Shown here: positions 1-7,040 of the stretch, piece after piece | Position numbering within the stretch: the first letter of the stretch is position 1 | How the letters are laid out: every line of letters begins with the position of its first letter | Assembly (NCBI GenBank): GCA_012520995.1 | Contig: JAAYNI010000049.1 | Span: 1-64,000, forward strand | Direction of reading: 5' to 3' | From: Candidatus Rifleibacteriota bacterium | GTDB lineage: Bacteria > Muiribacteriota > Ozemobacteria > Ozemobacterales > Ozemobacteraceae | DNA length: 64,000 bases | The notes under the pieces: model-generated | What the model was told of the DNA's origin: nothing | The model's input: only the letters and a program-made list of their open reading frames with translations | Databases searched by the model: none | Made by a program: the position numbers and the translations under genes

Positions 1-109
1 AGATTTCATTAAGAACTTTTTTCCTGAATTTAATACTATATGCCATAACACATTTTCCTTTCTCCTTCACGAAAGGGGAAATATTGTCGGAAAATGTGTT
101 ACCTTTTTG

Positions 110-260
110 GGGTCCGGATCAACAGGGCGTAGGGAATGGGGAGGTGACGAGGACCAAATATCCAAGACAAAAAACCAAAAACTCCAAAAACCTTTCTAAA
201 CCACGGAACACACAGAATACACAGACATAGGTTAAAAATTACGCCAAAACTTCGTTTTCG
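110..260 (+). repeat. Composite intergenic repeat (G-rich tract + A-rich tail + ACACA module)
   Basis: A GGGCGTAGGGAATGGGG tract is followed by GACGAGGACCAAATATCC and then a CCACGGAACACACAG module. The same order and nearly the same text recur at about 29515-29640. It is preceded by a TTTTTGGGGTCCGGATCA segment that also recurs near 19990. This belongs to the window-wide mosaic repeat family. Confidence 0.7.
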
Positions 261-263
261 CTA

Positions 264-325
264 GTCTCCGATTAAAAGAGCTTATTAGCAAAGAACTTTG
301 CTAATAAGCTCTTTTAATCGAAGAC
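264..325. repeat. Long near-perfect palindrome
   Basis: The arms 269-293 and 296-320 are perfect 25-nt reverse complements around a 2-nt AA centre, and they extend to 30 nt per arm with one mismatch (264-293 and 296-325). The sequence is AT-rich with no T-tract on either side, so it does not look like an ordinary terminator. It could form a cruciform or act as a dyad binding site. Confidence 0.9.
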
Positions 326-394
326 CTGAACAAAATCTTGGTTCATTGCATTGTCTAATGATTTTACTCGATTTTTACCATTTAAAAACTAGGG

Positions 395-500
395 AAGTAA
401 TGACAAAGCACTTGTTGCCTTCATATCGGAGTTCATAAACATTCAACACGCCGACCCGTCACTCACCGCTCATCACTAAGCCCACTCCCTCTGCGAAGCA
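395..500 (-). repeat. Degenerate tail repeat with C-rich tract (reverse copy)
   Basis: Read on the minus strand, a GAGTGACGGGTCGG-like tract precedes a diverged copy of the conserved tail (GAATGTTTATGAACTCC...GTGCTTTGTCATTACTTC). The closest relative in the window is the copy at about 29635-29735, which has the same GCTTTG.CATTACTTC end. It is among the most diverged members of the family. Confidence 0.5.
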
Positions 501-545
501 ACAGGGTATTTCGTGCTTGAAAAAGGTTTCGGGCATTTTATCTTT

Positions 546-1514
546 CTATCTGAAAAACTTTGCGAAAATATTTTTTTGCCAGAACTCGGCTTTCTCAGGA
601 GTATCAAAATTAAAAGAAATACCGACTTTTTCCCCTTCTTTCACAAAGGAAAGAATACCATTTAAGCATTTAATATCCGAATTCCCACCCTGCCCTGTCT
701 GAGCCTTTTTCATAATATCTTTCTCAAAGGCTGCCGCATCAATCTTAATAAGACTTTCAAAATCTGATTTGGTTTCATTATTATGAAATTCGGCAAGAAT
801 AGAAAAGAAAGTTTCCGACAGTGAAAATTCCAGATTTTTCACTTTACGAAGCTCATTGTACACAGCCTGATTTTCAGCAAGCCCTTTCTTATTAAATAAA
901 TAGGGAAAGCGTGCCTCGCAAACATCTGCAATCTTGCTCCAAGCAATTCTAGCATTAAACAATAGAGACTTTGCACTGTCTGAAACCTCAGGCGGTAAAG
1001 TAATTTCCTTTCCCCACTTAAGCACTGTGCTTGTCACTTCAATTTTTGGAGCAGCTTTTGCATAGGTGATTAGCACCGAATCTTTTTCCTTGTCATATTC
1101 TATAAATTCGGCAAAATTATCGGATTTACATTTTTTGAAAAACTCAGACGGAAGACTCTCTATATCAACTGATAAAGCTTTACTGAAGTCAGAAAAGATA
1201 GAGCATCTTATTGAGCCTGAAAAAGAAAAATACTCCTCCTCAAAAACTATAAGCTTCTCATGAAGAGTTTTAAGATTCAGTTTGAGATAGAGTCCCTTGG
1301 TTTTTGCATATTCTGAAAACTTCTTTTCAAAGTCTGCTGTTTCTTGAGGAAAATTTTGAAAAGCATTGCTTATAACAGCTTTAAACAGAGGTAAAGTTGT
1401 TTTGGCATCTAAAGTAACAAAAATTATTTCATTAGTTTCTGCATTAACGGGATTGAGAGAAAAGCTAAAGAGAACCAGGAAAAAAATTATGCTATTAAAA
1501 ATAAAGCGTTTCAT
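546..1514 (-). CDS. Secreted hypothetical protein
   Basis: This 322-aa protein starts with a clear signal peptide (MKRF, a hydrophobic stretch, then cleavage probably after VNA). The start is supported by AAAGGAGG four bases upstream of ATG. The mature part is charged, mixed alpha/beta and has no motif I can name. The C-terminal part (GIVSF-like residues before FNFDTPEKAEFW) suggests a globular periplasmic or extracellular domain. The next gene upstream on this strand is a small ORF with its own terminator between them, so it is probably transcribed alone. No enzyme family is assigned. Confidence 0.75.
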   Translation of the reverse strand: MKRFIFNSIIFFLVLFSFSLNPVNAETNEIIFVTLDAKTTLPLFKAVISNAFQNFPQETADFEKKFSEYAKTKGLYLKLNLKTLHEKLIVFEEEYFSFSGSIRCSIFSDFSKALSVDIESLPSEFFKKCKSDNFAEFIEYDKEKDSVLITYAKAAPKIEVTSTVLKWGKEITLPPEVSDSAKSLLFNARIAWSKIADVCEARFPYLFNKKGLAENQAVYNELRKVKNLEFSLSETFFSILAEFHNNETKSDFESLIKIDAAAFEKDIMKKAQTGQGGNSDIKCLNGILSFVKEGEKVGISFNFDTPEKAEFWQKNIFAKFFR

Positions 1515-1581
1515 TTTTCCTCCTTTGCTCTTCTAATAATATTCTAATTTTTTCAGTGAATAAAAACAACTCCGCAAAAAG

Positions 1582-1608
1582 TAAAAAAAAAGAGGCTTAA
1601 CGCCTCTT
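1582..1608 (-). terminator. Rho-independent terminator
   Basis: On the minus strand AAGAGGCG, a short TTAA loop and GCCTCTT are followed by a long T run. It lies four bases after the stop of the 42-aa small ORF and ends that transcript. Confidence 0.85.
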
Positions 1609-1611
1609 ATC

Positions 1612-1740
1612 TCATCCATTCAGCTTAAAACCTGCCGGATCTTTTAAATATTCGTAAAGAACACTTTCAGCCTTATGTTTTTTGCCAACATCTTTACCGT
1701 CCAACATAATTTTACCGTTTGTGAATATTTCTATCAGCAT
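1612..1740 (-). CDS. 42-aa small protein (not in ORF track)
   Basis: An ATG at 1740 is preceded by ACAGGAG with good spacing and opens a 42-codon frame: MLIEIFTNGKIMLDGKDVGK continuing to PAGFKLNG and TGA at 1612. It has no signal peptide or membrane segment and contains several Lys and Gly residues. It follows the 609-aa TPR gene by about 50 bases on the same strand and is closed by a strong terminator, so it is likely the last gene of the TPR transcript. The strong ribosome site and precise terminator favour a real gene. I do not recognise the family. Confidence 0.6.
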   Translation of the reverse strand: MLIEIFTNGKIMLDGKDVGKKHKAESVLYEYLKDPAGFKLNG

Positions 1741-1792
1741 AGACTCTCCTGTAACAGATTTGATTTAATCCGGCTCAAACCGGAGGAACAAC

Positions 1793-3622
1793 TTAAAATT
1801 CTTCCTCCTCCTCTGGAATTCTACAATCACCGAAGGAATCATCAACATATGGAGTTTCTTCCTCTACATAGCTATTCTGATAATTCCCTTCGCTGTCGTA
1901 GTAACCGCCCTCATGGCTTTCATTGGGCTCACTTACGGGGCGATTTCCCGCTGTTTCAGTTTCTCCAAAGCCTTCCTGCACAACAGCGCCATAAGCTCCA
2001 GAGGTATCAAAACCGCTGCCGATAGAATAATATTCGGCAGTTATCCCGTCAGTGTTTAAAAGATTTAATTTATTTTTTAATTGTTCTTCTGCAATCGCGG
2101 CCAAATAACTATTTTCAAGTTTTTCCTCAATCGCCCTTACAGCTTCATCTTTGCGTCCAGATAAACTGGCTGCATCACACCACATCAAAAAGGCTCTCTG
2201 ATTGTAAGGATTATCGGAACAAACCTCCTCTAACATCTGAGCGGCAACTTGCGGCGCTGATGCCATATAAAAATAAGCAAGTTCTATTCTGGCATTCTCA
2301 GCATCAGGAACTTGATTCACAAAGTTTTCAAGTGAATCATAGGCATCTTGATACATTCCCCATCTATTTAGCTGAGTTACCAATTTTGAAAAGCTTTCCT
2401 CATGCTCCTTAAAAAAGTGAACCTTTTTTAAAGCTTCTTTAGCTTCACTAACCTTATCAGCACGTCCTCTTACAACAGCAAGTCTGTAAAGATCCATAAG
2501 AACTTCCGGACTAACTGTTACAAGAGCGGAATAATTTGCTCTATTGAGCAACTCATCTGCCACATCTTGGTAGAGATTGTCTTTAGCTGAGATTTGCTTT
2601 AAAAACTCACTTGACTGTACCAAACGCAACCAGAGATTGATCCAAAGGCTGTAAGAACGTATATCAGTCTCAAATTCGCGCAATACTGTCTGAGCCGTAT
2701 TGAGAGCGTCCATATAAAATCCGCGGCCAGCTTGTATTTGAGCATAATACATATGATCCTCGAAAGTTTTTCTGCTTCTGGTTTTCATTATTTCGCTAGC
2801 AAGCTCAAATTCTTCACGGTCTATCAAGTATTTCAAAAGCTCATCTTCCAGCTCATGAGCAGCACCAGGATTTTCTTCCGACTCCATTTGCACAAACTTA
2901 AAGTATTCTTCTGTTGCTTCCTGTTTAATTATCAGATCCTTCAAAATCTTCTTAACATGAGAGGTTTTAAGCTCAGGATGCTTTAAATTCAACAAAAATC
3001 TCATTTTATCCCGCTCTTTTTCACGTGAAGAAAACATGGCCGCCACAAAAGGCTCTAGAATACTCTGGCTTTTGCTCACTCTTGAATGCATAGCCGCATA
3101 CTTAAATGCTTTTTCTTTGTCGCCAATCATAGTAGCTGCATATGCAGCATTAAAAATAAAGTCTTCCATCTGCGGAGCTTTTTCCAAAACCTCTTCGGCT
3201 ATCTTCAAGCCTTCGCGGAACATGCCTCCCTTGAGATAGATCTTCATACTCGAAAGCTGCTTGGCAGAAAGTTCTTTCAATCTTATATCTGCTATAAAGG
3301 ATTTAGCTTGGTTAGAATAAGGACTGCTAGACCTAATTCTGCTTAAAAAAAGCTCTGCCTCTTTTTGCTTTCCGATTTCATAAAATAATTTTCCTGCATA
3401 AAAAAGCCCTCCCTCGTGTGCGGGATTAAGCTTCAAAAGGTTTCTTATGTCCTCTTTAGCAGGCACAAGAGTGTTCTTTGTGTCTTGAGCAGCTATTCGG
3501 TCTAAAAATATTTTTTCCAAGGAACCATCTGATGAACATACCCTCAAATCGCTCACTGAAAGGCTTGCCAGAAACATAGCTGTCAAGAAAAAGAAAAATC
3601 TCTTGTTAAAAAAGTTTTTCAT
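1793..3622 (-). CDS. Exported TPR-repeat protein, 609 aa
   Basis: The N-terminus is signal-peptide-like (MKNFFNKRFFFFLTAMFLASLSVS). It is followed by degenerate tetratricopeptide repeats across most of the protein (for example HEGGLFYAGKLFYEIGKQKE and NARIELAYFYMASAPQVAAQ). The C-terminus is low-complexity and acidic, ending EEEEEF. The start ATG overlaps the stop of the upstream TPR gene by four bases (ATGA), so the two are translationally coupled. A periplasmic or envelope scaffold is inferred from the signal peptide and repeats; the specific partner is unknown. Confidence 0.75.
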   Translation of the reverse strand: MKNFFNKRFFFFLTAMFLASLSVSDLRVCSSDGSLEKIFLDRIAAQDTKNTLVPAKEDIRNLLKLNPAHEGGLFYAGKLFYEIGKQKEAELFLSRIRSSSPYSNQAKSFIADIRLKELSAKQLSSMKIYLKGGMFREGLKIAEEVLEKAPQMEDFIFNAAYAATMIGDKEKAFKYAAMHSRVSKSQSILEPFVAAMFSSREKERDKMRFLLNLKHPELKTSHVKKILKDLIIKQEATEEYFKFVQMESEENPGAAHELEDELLKYLIDREEFELASEIMKTRSRKTFEDHMYYAQIQAGRGFYMDALNTAQTVLREFETDIRSYSLWINLWLRLVQSSEFLKQISAKDNLYQDVADELLNRANYSALVTVSPEVLMDLYRLAVVRGRADKVSEAKEALKKVHFFKEHEESFSKLVTQLNRWGMYQDAYDSLENFVNQVPDAENARIELAYFYMASAPQVAAQMLEEVCSDNPYNQRAFLMWCDAASLSGRKDEAVRAIEEKLENSYLAAIAEEQLKNKLNLLNTDGITAEYYSIGSGFDTSGAYGAVVQEGFGETETAGNRPVSEPNESHEGGYYDSEGNYQNSYVEEETPYVDDSFGDCRIPEEEEEF

Positions 3623-4236
3623 CGATCTTTAAAACCTGCTAACTGCTGTTTCAGCATTTTAGGTCTCAGATGCTGTGCTATGACTTCGTTAAGCTCTTCC
3701 TTGGCTTTGCCTCTCAAAAACTTATTTTCAGACACAGCCAATATATGTTCCAAATGAATCCTGGCATTCTCAAAATCTCCGTTTTGACGACAAAGAAGAG
3801 CCAGATTGTATCTGGCAGGCAAATTGTCAGCCAATATGATGGCCTGTCTGTATTCGTCCGCCGCTAGAGCAGCAAAGTCAGTTGTATCACCGAAAAGACC
3901 CTCATTCTGGCGCTTCTCGTAAGCACAGCCTAGAAGATATCGGGCTTCATCTGCTGCAGGTTTCAAAGCTTTAGCTTTTCTGAAAGCAAGTATCGCCTGC
4001 TCGTATTCTTTGCGCTTCATATAATTTCTGCCGTCTTTGACCCAGAGTTCATATTCTTTTTGCGAAGCACTCAAATAGCCATAAAGATCCTCATAAGAAC
4101 TCTCATCCCTGCCATCGTAAGGAGGCAAGGAACCATTTTCGAACTGGTTTTTACTCGCCATATAAGCTTTGGAAGTCGGCACAAATAGAGCAACCCCTAG
4201 GGATAATGCGAGAAGAACTTGTTTTGTTTTTTTCAT
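3619..4236 (-). CDS. Small exported TPR protein, 205 aa
   Basis: This protein has a signal peptide (MKKTKQVLLALSLGVALFVPTSKA) followed by about three TPR-type helical pairs (YMKRKEYEQAILAFRKAKAL, ARYLLGCAYEKRQNEG, ARYNLALLCRQNGDFENARI). An AAGGG lies about ten bases upstream of the ATG. It is the first gene of a two-gene coupled unit with the 609-aa TPR protein, suggesting the pair acts together at the envelope. The function is otherwise unassigned. Confidence 0.75.
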   Translation of the reverse strand: MKKTKQVLLALSLGVALFVPTSKAYMASKNQFENGSLPPYDGRDESSYEDLYGYLSASQKEYELWVKDGRNYMKRKEYEQAILAFRKAKALKPAADEARYLLGCAYEKRQNEGLFGDTTDFAALAADEYRQAIILADNLPARYNLALLCRQNGDFENARIHLEHILAVSENKFLRGKAKEELNEVIAQHLRPKMLKQQLAGFKDR

Positions 4237-4668
4237 ATTTACACACCCTTAGGAATAATTTCGGCATTTCTCCCATCAGAACTTAGAGGAAAAAAACAGT
4301 GACAAGTGGCCGATGGCGTACAGCGAGCTTTAATAATGCAAACTGTATAGTGAAGAATGTAAAAATGAACCTCGAATACTTCTCTTGATATTAAGAGCTA
4401 ATAAATCTTATTTGCCATTATTCTCCGTCTTGCCTATTAATAATTTCTAAACCGCGATGTTTTTTATTTGTTTTGCATTTTATCTGAGAAAATCGGCACA
4501 ACCTGAGATTTCATTTTTTTATCATCAATTAAAAAACTTAAAAAAGGCAGCTATGCTAAGCATAGCTGCCTTTTGCTTTAAAAGTATTTCTAGCTGGGTA
4601 AAACTGAACTCTATCTCAAAAAAAAGAAGAAAAGTTTTACCAAAGTGTTTACCGCTTCATTCGTTTGC
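4237..4668. other. Intergenic stretch without a gene
   Basis: No ORF with a ribosome site is visible on either strand. The only clear element is the strong hairpin at 4542-4574. A short CAGTGACAAGTGGCCGATGG segment near 4299 resembles the G-rich repeat tracts elsewhere but is too diverged to call. Confidence 0.55.
4542..4574. terminator. Bidirectional terminator hairpin (TATGC-TAA-GCATA apex)
   Basis: A 15-bp perfect stem (AAAAGGCAGCTATGC) closes on a 3-nt TAA loop with A/T tracts on both sides. It lies downstream of the minus-strand lipoprotein gene. The same apex occurs in the hairpins at 11814-11848 and 12445-12478. Confidence 0.85.
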
Positions 4669-5145
4669 CTATTTTTGCTGCGGCCTTTTTCTGCTATAAA
4701 CTACAGTTGTTCTTGGCAGCATTCCTGCCATTGGATGATAAAGTTGGAAATACTGCCCAACAGCGAAGTTACCTTCGATAGTCAGTTCGCCATTTTCAAC
4801 TTTATATTTTCCTTCAACAGGTTTTGCAGATCTTTGAGTTGTCGTTAATTTACCTGAACTGCAGGAATATTTTACATTATCTTTAAAGGAATCTTTGTTA
4901 TATGGCTGCCAAGCTTCGTCTTTATAGCGAACCTGATAATGAAGCATATCAAAAGTTCCATTGTCATTAAAAGTTATTTGACTATCTTTGCCTTCCGGGT
5001 CTGCCAGCACAGGATAGAATTGTCCACCCTTTGTAGCCCTTACAAGATACCATGTTCCCAAAAGCTCCTTGTCATTTCCGCAACCAGTAAGTGAAAAGCT
5101 GATAATCAAAGCTAATACTAACAGAACAAAAAGATTTTTCCTCAT
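4669..5145 (-). CDS. Lipocalin-like lipoprotein
   Basis: The track ORF begins at 5157, but GGAGG lies just inside it and points to the next ATG (5145), giving MRKNLFVLLV and a 158-aa product. The signal peptide ends in a lipobox (SLTGC), predicting an acylated lipoprotein. The mature part begins ELLGTWYLVRATKGG and has the GTW motif and alternating strands typical of lipocalin-like domains in bacterial lipoproteins. The ligand is unknown. It stands alone between two intergenic regions and is followed by a strong terminator. Confidence 0.7.
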   Translation of the reverse strand: MRKNLFVLLVLALIISFSLTGCGNDKELLGTWYLVRATKGGQFYPVLADPEGKDSQITFNDNGTFDMLHYQVRYKDEAWQPYNKDSFKDNVKYSCSSGKLTTTQRSAKPVEGKYKVENGELTIEGNFAVGQYFQLYHPMAGMLPRTTVVYSRKRPQQK

Positions 5146-5309
5146 TATATCCTCCACAACTAATATATATGAATATTAAATTAATAATAACATAATAAAA
5201 ATCGAGATCCAAAGCATAAAAAAAACAGGGTCATGCTTGAAGCACAAGCGCTGTATTGAATTAGAATCTAAAATTTTTAATCCAGATTGAAAAAAAGCCT
5301 GGCAATTTA

Positions 5310-5362
5310 AGAAGTTGATTTTTGTTCTCGCTATCCCCTACAGCCTACCCTCTACTCCTAGT
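5310..5362 (-). repeat. C-rich repeat tract (reverse copy)
   Basis: Read on the minus strand, a GTAGAGGGTAGGCTGTAGGGG tract precedes GCGAGAACAAAAATC. This is the same G-rich-then-GCGAG.AC junction seen at about 29420, 29530 and (reverse) 12500-12600. It abuts the 3' end of the His-rich gene. Confidence 0.6.
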
Positions 5363-5368
5363 TTTGCG

Positions 5369-6172
5369 TCAGTCGCAGCCTCCACAATTTGCACAGTCTC
5401 CGTCGCAATCGCTCTTATCCTCTTCTATAGAGAAAGTATCGTCAGAATTGTTACAACTAGGCTGTCCGCTATCTTTGCAGCAAACTTCGCTTCCGCTTTC
5501 TCTGCAACAGACACCATCTTTGCGTTCACTGCAACAGGTTTGCTTGCTATGAGCATGTCCGTGACCGTGACCGTGGCCGTGAACATGGCTATGCTCATGT
5601 CCATGACCGCGACCTCGGCCGCATCCGCTGCCATCACACGCTCCGCTGGCAAAGTTTTCACAATCGCTTTCACTCATACATTCAGGATGTTCTTCATGAT
5701 CGTCGTCATGCTCCGGAATAAAATGCCCATCAAGCAACAAAGAGTTATCATCCAAAACTTTTTTCAGTTCGTAAAGGGACCAGTTGCCTTCATGACGGCC
5801 TATTCCATGCATGAATGTAGGAAATTCATAAAATAGAACAAGTTTGCCGCCTATTTTTGCGGCAGTTTTTCCGTTAATTACCACAGCAAAAGGAAAATGG
5901 CTCTCAGGAAGACCGTATTTTTTAATCAGTCCTTCATTAGTTTTATCTGTAATCAAATGATACTTAATCTCATAAGTGTTTTGATAATACTTAAGCAGCT
6001 CATTAACCCTTGCCAAGGTTTGTAAAGAAGGCGGTCTGTTTTTATGAAAAACTTCAATTAAAGGGGTCTGAGCTGAAGATGCAGCTTGTGAATATGACTT
6101 GGCCACAGCCGGTTCTGCAAAAGCAAAGATATTCAAAAGTATTATAAGAATAGAAAGTGTTTTAGCAAACAT
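5369..6172 (-). CDS. Exported His/Cys-rich metal-binding protein with thioredoxin-like region
   Basis: This 267-aa protein has a signal peptide (MFAKTLSILIILLNIFAFAEPAVA) and CGGAG just upstream of the ATG. Residues of about 35-165 look thioredoxin-like: a predicted strand, then FPFAVVINGK, which resembles the cis-Pro region, but with no CxxC. The tail is extraordinary: a HGHEHSHVHGHGHGHGHAH stretch, then CC pairs (QTCCSE, GVCCRE, EVCCKD), ending CANCGGCD. It probably binds soft or transition metals outside the cytoplasm. It lies beside a Cys-rich small protein and a copper ATPase, supporting a role in metal sequestration. Which metal it binds is not shown by sequence. Confidence 0.75.
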   Translation of the reverse strand: MFAKTLSILIILLNIFAFAEPAVAKSYSQAASSAQTPLIEVFHKNRPPSLQTLARVNELLKYYQNTYEIKYHLITDKTNEGLIKKYGLPESHFPFAVVINGKTAAKIGGKLVLFYEFPTFMHGIGRHEGNWSLYELKKVLDDNSLLLDGHFIPEHDDDHEEHPECMSESDCENFASGACDGSGCGRGRGHGHEHSHVHGHGHGHGHAHSKQTCCSERKDGVCCRESGSEVCCKDSGQPSCNNSDDTFSIEEDKSDCDGDCANCGGCD

Positions 6173-6233
6173 AAAAGCTCCGTTTAATTATATAAAATCT
6201 CGTAAATCACTATAAACAATAATTTTCAAATAA

Positions 6234-6274
6234 AAAAGACGCCTGGAGAGGCTAGCAAGTCCGACCAGACGCCC
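6234..6274 (-). terminator. Likely terminator of the Cys/Gly-rich gene
   Basis: On the minus strand GGCGTCTGG pairs with CCAGGCGTC (two G-U pairs) across a loop of about 20 nt and is followed by six T. It lies just after the stop of the 72-aa gene. Confidence 0.65.
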
Positions 6275-6290
6275 ATAAGATACAATTATT

Positions 6291-6509
6291 TTATTTTCCG
6301 CAACCGCCGCCGTTGCAACCGCCGCAGCCGCCGTTGCCGCCCTGGTCTTGATCACTTATGCATCTTTCTATTGTTTGGTCACTGCTGGAACCGCCGCATC
6401 CTTTTTTCTTTTTAGAGCAACCGCTGCAGTCACCGCCGCAAGCGAATGTGGGAGCAGCAGCAAAAGTAAAGACCATAAATGCAACAAAAAGGCTGACGAA
6501 CTTTTTCAT
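6291..6509 (-). CDS. Small exported Cys/Gly-rich protein
   Basis: This 72-aa protein has a signal peptide ending at PTFA and a mature part of about 49 aa. It has clustered cysteines (CGGDCSGC, KKGCGG, NGGCGGCNGGGCGK), reading like a small metal-binding or disulfide-rich peptide. An AGG lies eight bases before the ATG. A TTAGATAACA...ATTAGATT segment upstream (6572-6596) resembles half-sites of the operators found near copA. It sits between the His-rich protein and a 66-aa exported peptide, all on minus. Metal binding is inferred from composition and context. Confidence 0.7.
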   Translation of the reverse strand: MKKFVSLFVAFMVFTFAAAPTFACGGDCSGCSKKKKGCGGSSSDQTIERCISDQDQGGNGGCGGCNGGGCGK

Positions 6510-6623
6510 GTAAAAACCTACGAAACTTATTTACTTATTTTGAACTTATTCAGTATTTACTGACGATGAGATTAGATAACACAAATTAAATTAGATTTTA
6601 ACAATTAAGTTTGACACTTCTAA

Positions 6624-6824
6624 TTAATAATTATAATTCTGTCGATAACCACCTCCCTCTGAGCTGTACAGTTTGAAATTGCTATGTTGTTCAAGAACAT
6701 TTTCCTGAGAAGAGCCGGCATCAAGCTCTTTTCTGAAAGAAACACTGCTATTGGCGGAAGATTTATATGTAAGAGCAATTGAAAAAATCATTAAAAGAAA
6801 CAAAGTAAGAAATGTTTTTTTCAT
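6624..6824 (-). CDS. Small exported peptide, 66 aa
   Basis: The signal peptide (MKKTFLTLFLLMIFSIALTYKSSA) precedes a mature tail of about 40 aa that ends GGGYRQNYNY and is rich in Ser, Gln and Asn. GGGGG lies about seven bases before the ATG. The gene diverges from copA across a region carrying three TTAG...CTAA boxes, so it is probably controlled by the same metal-responsive regulator. It has no cysteine, unlike its neighbour. The family is not recognised. Confidence 0.6.
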   Translation of the reverse strand: MKKTFLTLFLLMIFSIALTYKSSANSSVSFRKELDAGSSQENVLEQHSNFKLYSSEGGGYRQNYNY

Positions 6825-6844
6825 TTATCAACCCCCGTTTAAAG

Positions 6845-6858
6845 TTAGATTTGTCTAA
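6845..6858. promoter_or_regulatory. TTAG...CTAA operator box 1
   Basis: TTAGATTTGTCTAA is an imperfect dyad within the leader of the minus-strand 66-aa gene. It matches the pattern of boxes at 6895-6912, 6962-6975, 10673-10686 and 10688-10701. Confidence 0.65.
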
Positions 6859-6894
6859 TTAAATTTAATATAGCCTTTCTGAATATACAAGAAT

Positions 6895-6912
6895 TTAGTT
6901 AGAATAACCTAA
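6895..6912. promoter_or_regulatory. DtxR/MntR-like operator box 2
   Basis: TTAGTTAGAATAACCTAA has inverted arms TTAG.TTA and TAACCTAA. These resemble the DtxR-family consensus TTAGGTTAGGCTAACCTAA from established knowledge. It lies centrally between the divergent exported-peptide and copA genes. Confidence 0.65.
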
Positions 6913-6939
6913 TTTTTTTTACGAGCTTTATGAAATAAC

Positions 6940-6975
6940 TTGAAAACCACAAGTAAAAGAATTAGATTGTCCTAA
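6940..6975 (+). promoter_or_regulatory. copA promoter overlapped by operator box 3
   Basis: A -35 TTGAAA (6940-6945) and a -10 TAGATT (6963-6968) are separated by 17 bases. The -10 lies inside the dyad TTAGATTGTCCTAA (6962-6975), a placement expected for a repressor. A further ATTAGATT...AATCTAAT dyad spans 6961-6996. Confidence 0.65.
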
Positions 6976-7040
6976 AATATAGGAGATAAATCTAATAATT
7001 AACCAACTTTATAACAAAAGTGATTTAAGGTTCTTCTTTC

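Larger units (their letters stand above)
1..545. other. Gene-free stretch with repeats and inverted repeats
   Basis: No credible ORF is visible. The stretch holds a 13-bp perfect inverted repeat (TAACACATTTTCC at 46-58, complement at 89-101), a G-rich repeat tract near 115-150, a repeat tail rich in ACACA motifs near 198-240, the long palindrome at 264-325, and a reverse-oriented degenerate copy of the tail repeat with a C-rich tract at about 395-500. The short ORF at 517-702 is the antisense shadow of the next gene. Confidence 0.7.

Noticed and set aside
5540-5640. CRISPR-like regular repeats
   Set aside because: The periodicity is due to codons for His-Gly in a coding sequence; there are no direct repeats with unique spacers.
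5315-5836. 173-aa plus-strand ORF and other long frames opposite the His-rich gene
   Set aside because: They mirror the HGH/CC repeat on the other strand, giving low-complexity Val/Thr/Ala text with no ribosome site. The minus-strand gene has a signal peptide and ribosome site.
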